A DNA stretch of 64,000 nt from Candidatus Nitrosopumilus sp. (GCA_025699075.1 JAILWG010000006.1:1-64000), one strand, 5' to 3'. Numbered from the stretch's first letter, positions 8,103-17,981 are shown. Notes: generated by a model not told the origin, from the letters alone. Numbers and translations: made by a program.

Positions 8103-8683
8103 TTGGTCTTGTAATGGCTGGTGGCAAAGGTACTAGAATGAATTTAGATGATGAAAAACTATTACTCAAATACAAAAAACCTATTGTTCTTCATGTACTT
8201 GATTCATTAAAGAATTCAAATTCATTTTCAAAAATTTTAGCAATTACAAGTAAAAATTCTCCTAAAACCAAAAAATTAATTCAACAAAACAATTTTGAAA
8301 TTTTTGATACTCCTGGTATAGGTTATGTGGAAGATCTAAATTTTGTACTACAGACTATAAATGAAAATGTCCTGGTTACATCTGCTGATTTACCCTTATT
8401 GGATGAAGAAATGGTCAAAAAAATAGTTGGCCTTTTTGATCCCAAAAAAATATGGACTAGTATTCTTGTAACAAAGAAATTTTTAACTTCACTTGGATTA
8501 GAATCTGATTACTCTGTTAGTTTTCAAGGTCAAACATGCCATTATACTGGAATCTCTTTGATAAATTCAGAAAAAATTTCTTCTCTTGAAAATTTAGTTG
8601 AAAATTATATTGTAATCGATGATAAGAGAATTGCTTTTAATCTAAATTCTAAACAAGATTATGATTTACTCAGCACTACCTGA
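8099..8683 (+). CDS. cobY: Adenosylcobinamide-phosphate guanylyltransferase (archaeal CobY type)
   Basis: A nucleotidyltransferase (194 aa) with the N-terminal MAGGKGTRMN loop and a TSADLPLL metal-binding segment near residue 99. In archaea CobY activates adenosylcobinamide phosphate with GTP, replacing bacterial CobU. The position as last gene of the cbiP-cbiB-cobS operon supports CobY over molybdenum cofactor guanylyltransferase, which it resembles. Its 3' end overlaps the convergent S27e gene by 18 bases. Confidence 0.88.
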   Translation: MIGLVMAGGKGTRMNLDDEKLLLKYKKPIVLHVLDSLKNSNSFSKILAITSKNSPKTKKLIQQNNFEIFDTPGIGYVEDLNFVLQTINENVLVTSADLPLLDEEMVKKIVGLFDPKKIWTSILVTKKFLTSLGLESDYSVSFQGQTCHYTGISLINSEKISSLENLVENYIVIDDKRIAFNLNSKQDYDLLSTT

Positions 8684-8863
8684 AATTTTACCATTTATCA
8701 TAGCTTTTGAGCCTGTTGGTTCTGAGATGGTATTACCACAAGAATTACATGCAATTTGTGTTGATGCGTGAGAATAAATTATCTGTAACTCACCGCATTC
8801 ATTGCAGTTGACCTTTTGAAACTTGCTTGAAGGTTTTGGAATTTCCACGTGATCTTTCTTCAT
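8666..8863 (-). CDS. rps27e: Small-subunit ribosomal protein S27e
   Basis: A 65-residue protein with a C4 zinc ribbon (CNECGELQIIYSHASTQIACNSCG), the standard S27e layout. It begins four bases inside the end of the L44e gene, the usual archaeal rpl44e-rps27e pair. Binds 16S rRNA in the 30S subunit. Confidence 0.96.
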   Translation of the reverse strand: MKKDHVEIPKPSSKFQKVNCNECGELQIIYSHASTQIACNSCGNTISEPTGSKAMINGKISGSAE

Positions 8864-9141
8864 GCTGCTACCAACTCGAATTTCTTAATTCTAACACCTT
8901 TTTTATTGTATTTCTTTTTACATACAGTACATGTCATAAGTGGAGTAACTTTCTTTGTAACTTTGGCTGGTTTTGCTAATTTTGGGAATTTTTGTCCTCC
9001 GTATCCCTGTTTTCGCTCTGCATGTCTACGTTCACCCCTTGCAGAACCACGTCTTTTTCCAGCCTTGTAAATGGAGACCTTTTGCTCAGTATGTGTTTTA
9101 CATTTTGCACAATACTTTCTGATCACCTTAGGGATGTTCAT
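8860..9141 (-). CDS. rpl44e: Large-subunit ribosomal protein L44e
   Basis: A 93-residue basic protein starting MNIPKVIRKYCAKCKTHTEQ, with paired cysteines CAKC and CTVCKKKY forming the zinc site, and the GQKFPKLAKPAKVTKK stretch typical of L44e. It is the first gene of a two-gene operon with rps27e. A TATA-like TTAAATTA reads on the minus strand at 9164-9171, about 25-30 bases before the start, so the mRNA should be nearly leaderless. Confidence 0.96.
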   Translation of the reverse strand: MNIPKVIRKYCAKCKTHTEQKVSIYKAGKRRGSARGERRHAERKQGYGGQKFPKLAKPAKVTKKVTPLMTCTVCKKKYNKKGVRIKKFELVAA

Positions 9142-9163
9142 ATCAACAAAACCTCTTCAACCG

Positions 9164-9171
9164 TAATTTAA
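9164..9171 (-). promoter_or_regulatory. TATA box of the rpl44e-rps27e operon
   Basis: TTAAATTA on the minus strand, 23-30 bases upstream of the L44e ATG at 9141. Assigned by position and AT composition only. Confidence 0.5.
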
Positions 9172-9180
9172 GCATTGAAT

Positions 9181-9188
9181 CTATAATA
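9181..9188 (+). promoter_or_regulatory. TATA box of the adenine deaminase gene
   Basis: CTATAATA, 24-31 bases upstream of the GTG at 9212. The spacing predicts a leaderless transcript beginning at or next to GTG, which supports that start. Confidence 0.5.
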
Positions 9189-9211
9189 GGCGCAAAATCC
9201 AATTAAAAGAC

Positions 9212-10975
9212 GTGACTTCGAGCCTAGCAAATTCGATCTTGTCTCTAAACTCCGTAGCAATGGGTGACAAGAAAGCCGATCTGATTTTAAAAAATTGTAA
9301 TTTGTTATCTGTTTACACAAGAGAGATTATTCCACAAATTCAGATTGCCATTATTAGTGATAGAATTGCATATGTGGGCCCTGATGCCACACATACACTT
9401 GGTCCTAAAACTACGGTAATTGATGTAAAGGGAAAATATGTCGGACCAGGATTTGCAGATCCTCATTTGCACATTGATCAATTTGTGTTACCTTCTGAAT
9501 TTGCCAAACAGGCTTTACTTTGCGGTGTTACATCACTTTTTTCTGATCCAATTGACATAGTCAGTGTTGCTGGATATAGAGGATTTCAAGAATTTGTTAG
9601 GCTGGGAGAAAATCTCCCCATCCGAATTTTTCAGGTTGTGCCAGGAGGATTACCCGTCGATGCAAAATTTAGTAATAGTAAATCATTGTCACTATCACAA
9701 GAAAAATCTGCAGTAAAACATCCTCATGTTCTTGGAATGGGAGAAGTTTTTTCATGGACTAAAGTTACTCTTCGTGAACCAAAAACAATGAAGTCTCTTT
9801 CAGCAATGTTGGAATGTGATTGCATAATCAATGGACATACTGCTGGGGCAAGTGACAAAAAACTTAATGCATATGTCTCGTCTGGGATCCTATCCTGTCA
9901 CGAACCAATCAATTTTGATCAAGTTTTAGAAAGATTGCGTCTTGGAATGTGGATAATGATTAGGGAGGGCTCTATTAGACGTGATTTGAAAGAAATCATT
10001 CCGCGTGTTTTGTCTCACGGTACATATCTTAATCGGTTAATGTTTTGTTCTGATGGTTTAGATCCTCTTGATATTACAAAATTTGGTCATATTGATCATT
10101 GTATTCGTGAATCCATTAAACTTGGTTTAGAGCCCATTGATGCAGTAACAATGGCGTCAAAGAATAACTTTGATTACTACAACATGGGAAAAGATCTTGG
10201 TGGCATAGCACCTGGAAAGTTTGCAGATATTCTGATCTTCGATGATTTGAAATCCTTTAAACCAAACAAAGTTTTTGTTGGCGGAAAATTAGTAGTTTCA
10301 AATGGGCAAATAGTTACATCCATCAAGAAAAAAATCATTCCTCCATGGATTAAAAAAACTGTTAAACTAAAGAATTTCTCAAAAGATGATTTTATAGTCA
10401 AATCAAAAAAGAAAGATGTTATTGCAAATACTATCTACATGCAGACTGAAATCATTACGAAAATAGGTTCTGCCGAACTTCATTCTAAAGATGGCCACAT
10501 TTCAGCTTCTCTGGATTCTGATATTTGGAAAGTTGCATCTTTTGATCGAATTCATGGAACTAATAGACACACCGTTGGATTTCTTGAAAATTTTGGCGCG
10601 GATATAGGTGCTTTTGCTTCAACTTGGAGTTTTCACGAAAATGATATGATTGTAATTGGTTCAAATGATTCTGATATGGCTGTTGCTTCTAACCATCTAA
10701 TCAAAAATCAAGGTGGTCTTGCAGTAGTAAAATCTGGAAAAATCCTTGCCTCATTACCTTTGCAATTTGGAGGAATCATTTCTACAGATTCTTTTGAAAA
10801 AGTTTCAACTAATTTTGAAAAGATCAATAACGTTATTGTAGATTCTGGTTCTAAATTTTCTAGACCTCATCTCATTCCTCTATTCTTACCTTTCTTGGCT
10901 TTACCATCAGTTAGAATTCTTTCTGGCGGTATAGTTGATGTGAAAAAAAGGAGATACATCACACCGATCAACTAA
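9212..10975 (+). CDS. ade: Adenine deaminase (amidohydrolase superfamily)
   Basis: Hydrolyses adenine to hypoxanthine and ammonia for purine salvage. The 587-aa length fits bacterial/archaeal Ade. The metal-binding HxH sits in DPHLHIDQ (H85, H87), followed by INGHTAG, ILSCHEP and FCSDGLDP motifs that carry further ligands, and the PGKFADILIFDD segment closes the amidohydrolase domain. The C-terminal third, ending in the LALPSVRILSGGIVD stretch, is the Ade-specific domain. GTG at 9212 is supported by a TATA box at 9181; ATG at 9260 is an alternative. The product feeds purine salvage to IMP, which connects with guaA and guaB nearby. Confidence 0.92.
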   Translation: MTSSLANSILSLNSVAMGDKKADLILKNCNLLSVYTREIIPQIQIAIISDRIAYVGPDATHTLGPKTTVIDVKGKYVGPGFADPHLHIDQFVLPSEFAKQALLCGVTSLFSDPIDIVSVAGYRGFQEFVRLGENLPIRIFQVVPGGLPVDAKFSNSKSLSLSQEKSAVKHPHVLGMGEVFSWTKVTLREPKTMKSLSAMLECDCIINGHTAGASDKKLNAYVSSGILSCHEPINFDQVLERLRLGMWIMIREGSIRRDLKEIIPRVLSHGTYLNRLMFCSDGLDPLDITKFGHIDHCIRESIKLGLEPIDAVTMASKNNFDYYNMGKDLGGIAPGKFADILIFDDLKSFKPNKVFVGGKLVVSNGQIVTSIKKKIIPPWIKKTVKLKNFSKDDFIVKSKKKDVIANTIYMQTEIITKIGSAELHSKDGHISASLDSDIWKVASFDRIHGTNRHTVGFLENFGADIGAFASTWSFHENDMIVIGSNDSDMAVASNHLIKNQGGLAVVKSGKILASLPLQFGGIISTDSFEKVSTNFEKINNVIVDSGSKFSRPHLIPLFLPFLALPSVRILSGGIVDVKKRRYITPIN

Positions 10976-11019
10976 GTAATGTTAAAAAGGGGGATTCAGG
11001 GGATTGAAGCTGAATCTAA

Positions 11020-12642
11020 ATGGCATCAATTCAACAAGGACCAAACGGACCTGTTTTAGTTCTCAAAGAGAGCGCATTGCAACAAAAAGGTAAAGATGCA
11101 CAACAAAACAATATTGCAGCAGCAAAATTAGTTGCACAATTAGTTCGAAGTAGTCTTGGACCTAGAGGTCTTGATAAAATGTTAGTTGATTCTTTAGGTG
11201 ATGTAACTATAACAAACGATGGTGCTACAATTTTGAAAGAAATTGATGTTCAACATCCAGCAGCCAAAATGATGGTTGAAATTTCTAAAACAGTAGATAA
11301 CGAAGTAGGGGATGGTACTACATCTTCTGTAATATTTGGTGGTGCATTATTAGCCAGAGCAGAAGATCTCCTAAACAAAGATGTACATTCTTCAACAATC
11401 ATTGATGGTTATCAAGCAGCAGCCGATAAGACTCTTGAAATTTATTCAGATTTGGCCAAGAAAATACAGCCTGATGATAAAGCATCTCTTCTAAAAATTG
11501 CTACAACAAGTATGCAATCAAAATTAATTTCTGAAGACAGTGCATTACTTTCAAAAATTATTGTTGATGCAATCCTAAGTATTGCAACAAAGAAAGGTGA
11601 CAATTATTCCGTTGATCTTGAAAATATTAAAGTAGAAAAGAAAGCTGGGGGTTCAATTGATGATACACAAATTATCAAAGGAATTGTTTTGGATAAAGAA
11701 ATTGTTCATAGTGGAATGCCTACAAGAATTGAAAAAGCAAAAATTGCATTGCTTAATTCAGCATTAGAAATAGAAAAAACTGAATTAAGTTCAGAAATTA
11801 GAATTACAGACCCAACACAAATGCAGATGTTCTTAGAAGAAGAAAATAGAATGTTAAAGACTATGGTTGACAAGTTACATGATGTTGGAGTTAATGTATT
11901 AATTTGTCAAAAAGGAATTGATGATATTTCACAACACTATCTTGCAAAATATGGAATTATGGCAGTACGTCGTGTCAAAGAAAGTGATATGATTAAACTT
12001 TCTAAAGCCACTGGCGGACGTGTCATTAGTAACCTTGATGATCTTTCAGAAAATGATCTTGGTACTGCAGATTTAGCTCATCAAAAGAAAGTTGAATCTG
12101 ACAAATGGGTTTTCATTGAAGGATGCAAACATCCACAATCCGTAACAATGCTAATTCGTGGTGGTACTCAAAGAGTAATTGACGAAGTCGATCGTTCAAT
12201 TCATGATTCCTTGATGGTTGTAAAAGATGTTATTGAAAAACCAGCAATTGTAGCTGGTGGTGGTGCTCCTGAAGCATTTGCCGCTTCACTACTCAAAGAT
12301 TGGGCTGATAATTTTGATGGAAGAGAACAACTTGCAATTAAAAAATACGCAGAAGCATTAGAAACAATTCCACTTACAATTGCTGAGAATGCAGGAATGG
12401 ATCCTATTGATACTATGGCTAATCTTAGAGCAAAACAAAACCAAGGTCAAAAATGGACAGGAATTGATGCTAAAAATATGAAAATTGCAGACATGATGGC
12501 AATTAATGTTGTAGAGCCAATTGTAGTTAAAGAACAAATTATCAAATCTGCAACTGAAGCAGCATGCATGATTCTTAGAATTGATGATGTTATCGCTGTA
12601 TCTGGAGCTCCAGGTGGTGGCGGTATGCCTGGTATGGGCTAA
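11020..12642 (+). CDS. ths: Thermosome (group II chaperonin) subunit
   Basis: A 540-aa CCT/TCP-1 chaperonin subunit. It shows [19 protein letters not shown] near 44-62, [21 protein letters not shown] near 63-83, the nucleotide-binding GDGTTS at about 97-102, and GGGAPE near 415; it ends in the flexible Gly/Met tail [12 protein letters not shown]-driven folding in a double-ring complex. The gene stands alone between ade and the ROK kinase. Codon choice is clean and strongly biased, as expected for an abundant protein. Subunit type (alpha or beta) cannot be told from this window. Confidence 0.97.
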   Translation: MASIQQGPNGPVLVLKESALQQKGKDAQQNNIAAAKLVAQLVRSSLGPRGLDKMLVDSLGDVTITNDGATILKEIDVQHPAAKMMVEISKTVDNEVGDGTTSSVIFGGALLARAEDLLNKDVHSSTIIDGYQAAADKTLEIYSDLAKKIQPDDKASLLKIATTSMQSKLISEDSALLSKIIVDAILSIATKKGDNYSVDLENIKVEKKAGGSIDDTQIIKGIVLDKEIVHSGMPTRIEKAKIALLNSALEIEKTELSSEIRITDPTQMQMFLEEENRMLKTMVDKLHDVGVNVLICQKGIDDISQHYLAKYGIMAVRRVKESDMIKLSKATGGRVISNLDDLSENDLGTADLAHQKKVESDKWVFIEGCKHPQSVTMLIRGGTQRVIDEVDRSIHDSLMVVKDVIEKPAIVAGGGAPEAFAASLLKDWADNFDGREQLAIKKYAEALETIPLTIAENAGMDPIDTMANLRAKQNQGQKWTGIDAKNMKIADMMAINVVEPIVVKEQIIKSATEAACMILRIDDVIAVSGAPGGGGMPGMG

Positions 12643-12686
12643 AATTTTAGTTAAACCTTAAGCGTTTTAATTCTTGTAAATAATTG

Positions 12687-13550
12687 ATGTTCAAGATTGG
12701 TGTTGATTTAGGTGGCACTAAAACTGAAGCCATTCTATTAGATGAAGAGCTCAATGTTCTCACAAGAAAAAGAATTCCAACTCCTCAAAATGATTATGAA
12801 AAAATTCTAGACTCAATTTCATCCCTAGTTAGAGAGATATCTGAAAACATATCTGATTTTTCATTAGGAATTTGTACTCCTGGAGCAATTTCAAAACATA
12901 CGGGATTAATTAAAAATAGCAATACTCAATGTTTGATTGGAAAATCAATCAAAGAAGATTTGGAAAATAAACTTGGGAAAAAAATTTCTATGGAAAATGA
13001 TGCAAATTGTTTTACTCTAGCTGAAGCAACAATGGGTGCTGCTAAAGATTTTGATCTAGTTTTTGGAGTAATTCTTGGTACTGGAGTCGGTGGTGGAATA
13101 GTAATTAACAAAAAACTCTATCCTGGACGAACCAATATTGCAGGTGAATGGGGACATCACACACTACACCATAATGGCAATCCTTGCTATTGTGGTAAAA
13201 TGGGATGCGTTGAGACTTACATTAGTGGCCCTTCACTTGAAAATCAATGGAAAAAATTAACTGGGGAATCAAAAAGAATTCCAGAAATTATTCAAAATAT
13301 TACTAATGAAAATGGAAAAAAATGGAAATCTGAATTTATGGAAAATTTTGGATATGGTCTTGCAAATGTGATTGATATCTTAGATCCTGATGCTATTGTT
13401 TTAGGTGGTGGATTGTCAAATATTGATTTTTTATATACTGAAGGAAAAGAATCTGTTTACAATAAAGTATTTTCAGATCTTGTAGATACACCAATACTGA
13501 AAAATCAACTGGGTGACTCTGCAGGTGTTTTTGGTGCCTGCATAATTTAA
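12687..13550 (+). CDS. ROK-family sugar kinase (glucokinase-like)
   Basis: A 287-aa kinase of the ROK family. It has the N-terminal phosphate-binding loop DLGGTKTEAILL, the catalytic Asp in MENDANCF, the GTGVGGGIV loop, and the ROK zinc signature with H and three Cys (GHHTLHHNGN then CYCGKMGCVETY). C-terminal VLGGGLSN is also typical. The sugar substrate cannot be read from sequence; glucose, N-acetylglucosamine or N-acetylmannosamine are possible. I chose ATG at 12687; a TTG directly before it is in frame. It overlaps the convergent DUF2024 gene by 4 bases. Confidence 0.88.
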   Translation: MFKIGVDLGGTKTEAILLDEELNVLTRKRIPTPQNDYEKILDSISSLVREISENISDFSLGICTPGAISKHTGLIKNSNTQCLIGKSIKEDLENKLGKKISMENDANCFTLAEATMGAAKDFDLVFGVILGTGVGGGIVINKKLYPGRTNIAGEWGHHTLHHNGNPCYCGKMGCVETYISGPSLENQWKKLTGESKRIPEIIQNITNENGKKWKSEFMENFGYGLANVIDILDPDAIVLGGGLSNIDFLYTEGKESVYNKVFSDLVDTPILKNQLGDSAGVFGACII

Positions 13551-13807
13551 TTTGGACATCCTTCCATTTTTGAAATAGAATATCCATCTGTCATAATCTC
13601 AATCTCCATGTCTTCAGGGACTGACTGTGTATGGCAAAATTTACATTCATTTGTAGTTACTATCGACGATTCTTCTCCAATTGATTTTAGCCATTCTTTG
13701 GCAAAACCAATTGCTTTTTCAATATCACTGCTGTCAGTTACAACATCAAAATGCATTGTATGTCCATCTTTTGCTTTTACATATGTGTCAAAAACATGAA
13801 AATCCAT
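13547..13807 (-). CDS. DUF2024-family small protein
   Basis: An 86-residue protein with DTYVKAKDGHTMHFDV at the N-terminus, ECKFCHTQ in the middle and a MEGCPN tail. This arrangement matches my memory of the DUF2024 family, whose function is unknown. The CKFCH motif and the late Cys could hold a metal. It lies 11 bases downstream of the DUF6659-like gene in the same direction, so may be part of a guaA operon. Confidence 0.8.
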   Translation of the reverse strand: MDFHVFDTYVKAKDGHTMHFDVVTDSSDIEKAIGFAKEWLKSIGEESSIVTTNECKFCHTQSVPEDMEIEIMTDGYSISKMEGCPN

Positions 13808-13818
13808 ATTATCACTAT

Positions 13819-14184
13819 CTATGAAGAAAATTGATTTTTAATTGTTATAATTTTTTCTATTATTCTATTCACATCTGCATCCAATTCGGTACTAATCAAA
13901 ATTAATCCGCCGCTTCCAATTGGAATAGTGATTCTGTAAATTTTTTCATATTTTGCTACTGCATAAATTGGCTTTCCAATTTTTTCTGCAGTTTTTTTCC
14001 TTGTGGACCAACGATAAACTGCTTGAGACAAAGACACTTCAGTTTCTTCACTTGATAAATGACTTTTCAGTCCTGGTCGAATCTTGTCATACAGTTCCCC
14101 AAAGTTGTAAATTCCTGCATATCGAATATTTTTATCAGATTTTAAAATCTGCTCACAAATTTTTTCATATTCCAATTTTTTCAC
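13819..14184 (-). CDS. Conserved thaumarchaeal protein, DUF6659-like
   Basis: A 121-residue soluble protein with YEKICEQIL, RYAGIYNFGELYDKIRPG and VYRWSTRKKTAEKIGKP segments, then a beta-rich end GSGGLILISTELDAD. I associate this pattern with a family common in Nitrososphaerota (DUF6659), from memory only. It starts with GTG that shares its G with the TAG stop of guaA, so translation is probably coupled. The alpha/beta character with a small beta-sheet resembles roadblock or profilin-like folds, but no function can be assigned. Confidence 0.75.
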   Translation of the reverse strand: MKKLEYEKICEQILKSDKNIRYAGIYNFGELYDKIRPGLKSHLSSEETEVSLSQAVYRWSTRKKTAEKIGKPIYAVAKYEKIYRITIPIGSGGLILISTELDADVNRIIEKIITIKNQFSS

Positions 14185-15707
14185 TATTGAGGTTCTATGG
14201 TTGCCGGCGGTTTACTTGAAATAGTATATGTTACCCAAGTAACGTCCTCAATTTCATTTGTAATTCTATTACTCATCTTTTCTAATAGTCCGTGTGGTAA
14301 TCTGGTCCAATCTGCAGTCATTGCATCAATTGAGTCTACTACTCTGATCATTACAATATTTCCATATCTGCGTTCATCACCTACAACTCCCACTGCTCTG
14401 TCATCGCCTACTGCTGCATATGCTTGCCATACTTTTTCATACAAACCAGCCTCCATCAATTCATCTTCGACAATTTTACTTGCCACCTTACAAATCTCTA
14501 GTTTTTTTGGTGTGACTTCTCCAATAATCCTGACTGATAATCCGGGACCTGGAAATGGATGTCTCATGAAAAGTTTTTCTGGTACTTGAAGAATTTTTGC
14601 AATTTTTCTTACTTCATCTTTATACAAATCACTTAATGGTTCTAAAATTTCCAAGTTAAGCCAATCAGGTAATCCTCCAACATTGTGATGGGATTTTATT
14701 ACTGCAGCTGGCCCTTTTGACACTCCGCTCTCAATGATATCTGGATACAATGTCCCTTGTGCTAACCATTTGAATGGACCATTTTCTTCAGCAAATTTTG
14801 TAAAAACATGAATAAATTCTTCTCCCACAATTTTCCTTTTCCTTTCAGGATCTTCAATTCCCTTAAGTTTTCCAAGAAATGCCTCTGCTGCATTCACTGC
14901 TGTAAAATCTACCTTGAAATTATCTTTGAACATTTCTTCTATTTCTTTTTCTTCGTTTAACCGTAACAAACCATTATCTACAAAAACACACTTTAGTCTA
15001 TCCCCAATTGCTTTGTGAATTAGTAATGCAACAACTGTAGAATCTATACCTCCACTTACACCACAAAGAACATTTCCTTCAATCTTTGAAATTTTTTCAA
15101 CAGCACTATCGATAAAACCTTCCATAGTCCAATCTTGCTTTGCTCCACACACTTTTAAAACAAAATTCTTTAAAATTTCTGTTCCTTGTTCTGTATGTAC
15201 TACTTCAGGATGAAATTGTATTCCATAGATTGATTTTTCTTCTGATGCAATGGCAGCTGCTTTTGCACTCTCTGTGTGTCCAATTACTTTGAAACCTTCT
15301 GGAATTTCTTCTGCTTCATCTCCATGACTCATCCAGGCCCTTACTGATTCCCCAATTCCATTTAGAAGATCCTTGTCACTGTCAATTGTTAGTAATGATG
15401 ATCCATATTCCTTATTTGCTCTTTTGACTTTTCCTCCATACTTGTTGACAATCAATTGATGACCATAACAAATTCCAAGTAGTGGCAGATTCATATCAAA
15501 AATTTTGTTTTCTGGAATAGGCGCATCTGAACTATAAACACTAGATGGACCTCCTGAAAAAATTATGCCCGTTGGATTTAGTTTCTGTAATTCATCATAA
15601 CTAATATCATAAGGAACAAGTTCTGCATAAACAGAAAACTCTCTAATTCTTCTACAAATCAAATGACTATACTGTGATCCAAAATCTAAAATTACAATTT
15701 TATCCAT
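14184..15707 (-). CDS. guaA: GMP synthase (glutamine-hydrolysing)
   Basis: Converts XMP to GMP with glutamine and ATP. The single 507-aa chain carries both domains: class I glutaminase with nucleophile C80 in GICYGHQ and HPEVVHTE, then the ATP-pyrophosphatase loop SGGIDSTV and the C-terminal dimerisation domain ending in EDVTWVTYTISSKPPATIE. Many archaea have the two domains on separate chains, whereas this one is fused as in bacteria. IMP dehydrogenase, which supplies XMP, is encoded at 17982. It follows the 15712 gene with a 4-base gap. Confidence 0.97.
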   Translation of the reverse strand: MDKIVILDFGSQYSHLICRRIREFSVYAELVPYDISYDELQKLNPTGIIFSGGPSSVYSSDAPIPENKIFDMNLPLLGICYGHQLIVNKYGGKVKRANKEYGSSLLTIDSDKDLLNGIGESVRAWMSHGDEAEEIPEGFKVIGHTESAKAAAIASEEKSIYGIQFHPEVVHTEQGTEILKNFVLKVCGAKQDWTMEGFIDSAVEKISKIEGNVLCGVSGGIDSTVVALLIHKAIGDRLKCVFVDNGLLRLNEEKEIEEMFKDNFKVDFTAVNAAEAFLGKLKGIEDPERKRKIVGEEFIHVFTKFAEENGPFKWLAQGTLYPDIIESGVSKGPAAVIKSHHNVGGLPDWLNLEILEPLSDLYKDEVRKIAKILQVPEKLFMRHPFPGPGLSVRIIGEVTPKKLEICKVASKIVEDELMEAGLYEKVWQAYAAVGDDRAVGVVGDERRYGNIVMIRVVDSIDAMTADWTRLPHGLLEKMSNRITNEIEDVTWVTYTISSKPPATIEPQ

Positions 15708-15711
15708 ATTA

Positions 15712-16278
15712 TCACTTGTTTACATTTTCAAGCATTCTGGTTAACGACCATCCTGCTGTGTTAATTAACTCGTTTACTCTTTCTTTTTGTCTATAATTTT
15801 TAATTATAATTTCTCTAATGTCTGCCCCGTTCTTGTTGACGATATAGTCTATTACTGATTCTTTCTGGATTTTTCCATTTTCGGCTTCAACTGTGTCCTT
15901 TCTTTTCATTTCTCCTATAATTCTGTCCAAAAAGAACGATTTGAAAGGAGGAGTATCTGCATTAATTAAAATTTCATTATCTAAAACTATGGAGACTTGA
16001 TCTGGTGTAACAAATGCATTAGCAATAATTTTTCCATCATTGACTCTTTTTATTGGAATTGAATTTTCAACTGGTTTTTCTACAATTTCTGGTTTGGTTT
16101 CTGCTCTACTTTTTCCTAACTCTGAGGCTTTTGTAAAACTAGAGTCTTTTAAGAACAGATCTAAAACTGTGATGTTTTTTTCTAGCATCTCTATTCCTTC
16201 TTGATGTTTATTAATTTGCTCGATCAAACTTTCCTTCAAGGCAACAATTTCTTTTACTTGTTCCTCTGAGAATTTCAT
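15712..16278 (-). CDS. Hypothetical protein with N-terminal coiled coil
   Basis: A 188-residue protein. Residues 1-50 are a coiled coil (FSEEQVKEIVALKESLIEQ), followed by a Pro/Glu linker and a C-terminal alpha/beta domain with ILINADTPPFKSFFLDRII and REIIIKNYRQKERVNELI segments, ending in a helix. No cysteines or membrane segments. It lies 4 bases upstream of guaA and about 35 bases after mptE on the same strand, so is likely part of that transcript. I do not recognise the family; the architecture (oligomerising coil plus small domain) suggests an adaptor or a DNA- or RNA-binding protein. Confidence 0.7.
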   Translation of the reverse strand: MKFSEEQVKEIVALKESLIEQINKHQEGIEMLEKNITVLDLFLKDSSFTKASELGKSRAETKPEIVEKPVENSIPIKRVNDGKIIANAFVTPDQVSIVLDNEILINADTPPFKSFFLDRIIGEMKRKDTVEAENGKIQKESVIDYIVNKNGADIREIIIKNYRQKERVNELINTAGWSLTRMLENVNK

Positions 16279-16313
16279 AATTTGATTAATGAGGAATAGG
16301 TATTAAATGCATT

Positions 16314-17060
16314 CTAGGTAATTATAATATCCAGTTCTTTGTATGATATTTTTTCAAATCCTTTGATTGGCTTTGAGGTGGTAAATAATTCACATTTTGT
16401 AAAGGTTGATAGCCATTCCAAAAGAGACTTGCCTCTCTTCAGCTTCTTCAATTTTATTTTCCTATCTGCTTTTTTAGTTTCTGAAAATTTTCCTATCTGC
16501 TCTCCAAAATCCATTCCAAACAAAATAATTTTTTTTGCCTGAAAATGATTTGCCAAAAAAACACATCTATCTCCATCTGTAAAACCTCCAAAATTCTCAA
16601 TCTTATCAAATGGTGTTGATTGTGTTGTTCCAATGCAATTTTTGAATTTATTTACAAATTCTAATTTTTCTATATTATCACCATGTGCATGTACAACAAA
16701 AATGGAGTCTCGTTTTCCAATTTTTTTAAGAATGTCTTCATCCCCATCTAGATCTGTGACAACAATATCTGGAATGATCCCATTTTGTACAAGTGGTTTT
16801 AATGAACTATCTGCAGCAATTTTAACAATTTTTTTGTAGTTTTTTAATTTTGGAATAGCCAATGTCAAAGATGGCCCAGAACCAATAACAAAAACTGTTT
16901 TTCCTTTAACTGAATTAAGAATTTTCTTTTTTGCATCTGATTTTTTTAAAATTGAATTTAAAATTTTGGCTGATTTTTTATCCTCCTTTTCGCTATACTT
17001 GAATTCCTTTAATATCTCAAGATATCTTTTTTTCCAACCTAAAATCATCATATCACTCAA
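16314..17060 (-). CDS. mptE: 6-hydroxymethyl-7,8-dihydropterin pyrophosphokinase, archaeal MptE type
   Basis: A member of the DUF115/MptE family (248 aa). It has VIGSGPSLTLAI with a glycine-rich loop, AADSSLKPLVQNGIIPDIVV, TDLDGDE and VVHAHGDN motifs, all characteristic of the archaeal pterin pyrophosphokinase that replaces bacterial FolK. It is divergent from folP with only about 24 bases between the two starts, so the two pterin genes probably share a control region. Its product is the substrate of dihydropteroate synthase. DUF115 is also found in flagellin glycosylation, but the neighbour and the length favour the pterin role. Confidence 0.88.
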   Translation of the reverse strand: MSDMMILGWKKRYLEILKEFKYSEKEDKKSAKILNSILKKSDAKKKILNSVKGKTVFVIGSGPSLTLAIPKLKNYKKIVKIAADSSLKPLVQNGIIPDIVVTDLDGDEDILKKIGKRDSIFVVHAHGDNIEKLEFVNKFKNCIGTTQSTPFDKIENFGGFTDGDRCVFLANHFQAKKIILFGMDFGEQIGKFSETKKADRKIKLKKLKRGKSLLEWLSTFTKCELFTTSKPIKGFEKISYKELDIIIT

Positions 17061-17084
17061 ATTGCATTAGATCTGATAAATCAT

Positions 17085-17951
17085 GTGGCCAAAATTGCTA
17101 ATGTGAGTGTGGGTGGAAATAACCCAGTACGTACAATGGGTATTCTAAATACTAGCCCTGAATCGTTTTACAAAAAATCCGTAAAAACTAACAAAATTCA
17201 TATCAAAAATACAGTCAAACTGATGGAAAGCCAGGGAGCTGATTTTATTGATGTTGGGGGAATGTCTACTGCACCATATCTATCTACTACTGTCTCTGAA
17301 GAGACTGAATCAAAGCGAATTATTAATGCAATCAAAATAATTCAAAATTCCACTAATCTACCAATCTCTGTTGATACTTGTAGAGCAAAAGTTGCCAGAA
17401 CTGCTTTGGAACATGGAGTTGAAATAATCAATGACATCTCTGGATTGAAATTTGATAAAAAAATGCAACAAGTTGTTTCAGAATTTTCTCCATCTCTAAT
17501 TCTATGTGCTTTTGACTCAAAAACTGTCCTTGGAAATCCTATAACATATACTAAAAAATTATTGAAAGATAGTTTGAAGATTGCAAAAAAATCACAAATC
17601 CCTTTAGATAAAATTGTTTTAGATCCTTCAATTGGATTTTTTAGAAAAACTGGAAAGGGATCATTTTATACAAAAATTAAGTCTGACTGGCTGGAGCGAG
17701 ATATATCCATATTAAAAAATCTAAATACAATAAAACAAAATTATCCCATTCTTATCTCAGTTTCTAACAAATCCTTCATAGGAAAAATTTTAGACAAAGA
17801 TGATCCGTCTGATCGATTATTTGGAACAATTGCTGCAGAAACTGTTTGTGCAATGAGTGGTGCTGATATCATTCGTACTCATAATGTTGAGGCAACTAAA
17901 GATGCAATAAAGATCGCTTCTAAATTGTCACAAAAACACAAAGGCTTATAA
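17085..17951 (+). CDS. folP: Dihydropteroate synthase-like protein
   Basis: A TIM-barrel enzyme (288 aa) that couples 6-hydroxymethyldihydropterin diphosphate with p-aminobenzoate or a related aryl amine. Motifs are MGILNTSPESFY, DFIDVGGMSTAP, SVDTCRAKVARTAL, INDISGL and DPSIGFF; the C-terminal IIRTHNVEATKDA carries the last pterin-site residues. The first motif reads LNTSPESF instead of the common LNxTPDSF, within the family range. The start is GTG at 17085. Archaeal homologues may serve tetrahydromethanopterin as well as folate, which sequence cannot decide. Confidence 0.92.
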   Translation: MAKIANVSVGGNNPVRTMGILNTSPESFYKKSVKTNKIHIKNTVKLMESQGADFIDVGGMSTAPYLSTTVSEETESKRIINAIKIIQNSTNLPISVDTCRAKVARTALEHGVEIINDISGLKFDKKMQQVVSEFSPSLILCAFDSKTVLGNPITYTKKLLKDSLKIAKKSQIPLDKIVLDPSIGFFRKTGKGSFYTKIKSDWLERDISILKNLNTIKQNYPILISVSNKSFIGKILDKDDPSDRLFGTIAAETVCAMSGADIIRTHNVEATKDAIKIASKLSQKHKGL

Positions 17952-17981
17952 TCGATATTTTACTTTCTTAACAAGGTTTCA

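Noticed and set aside
16314..17060. Flagellin-glycosylation DUF115 protein
   Set aside because: The length, motifs and divergent pairing with dihydropteroate synthase fit the pterin enzyme MptE.
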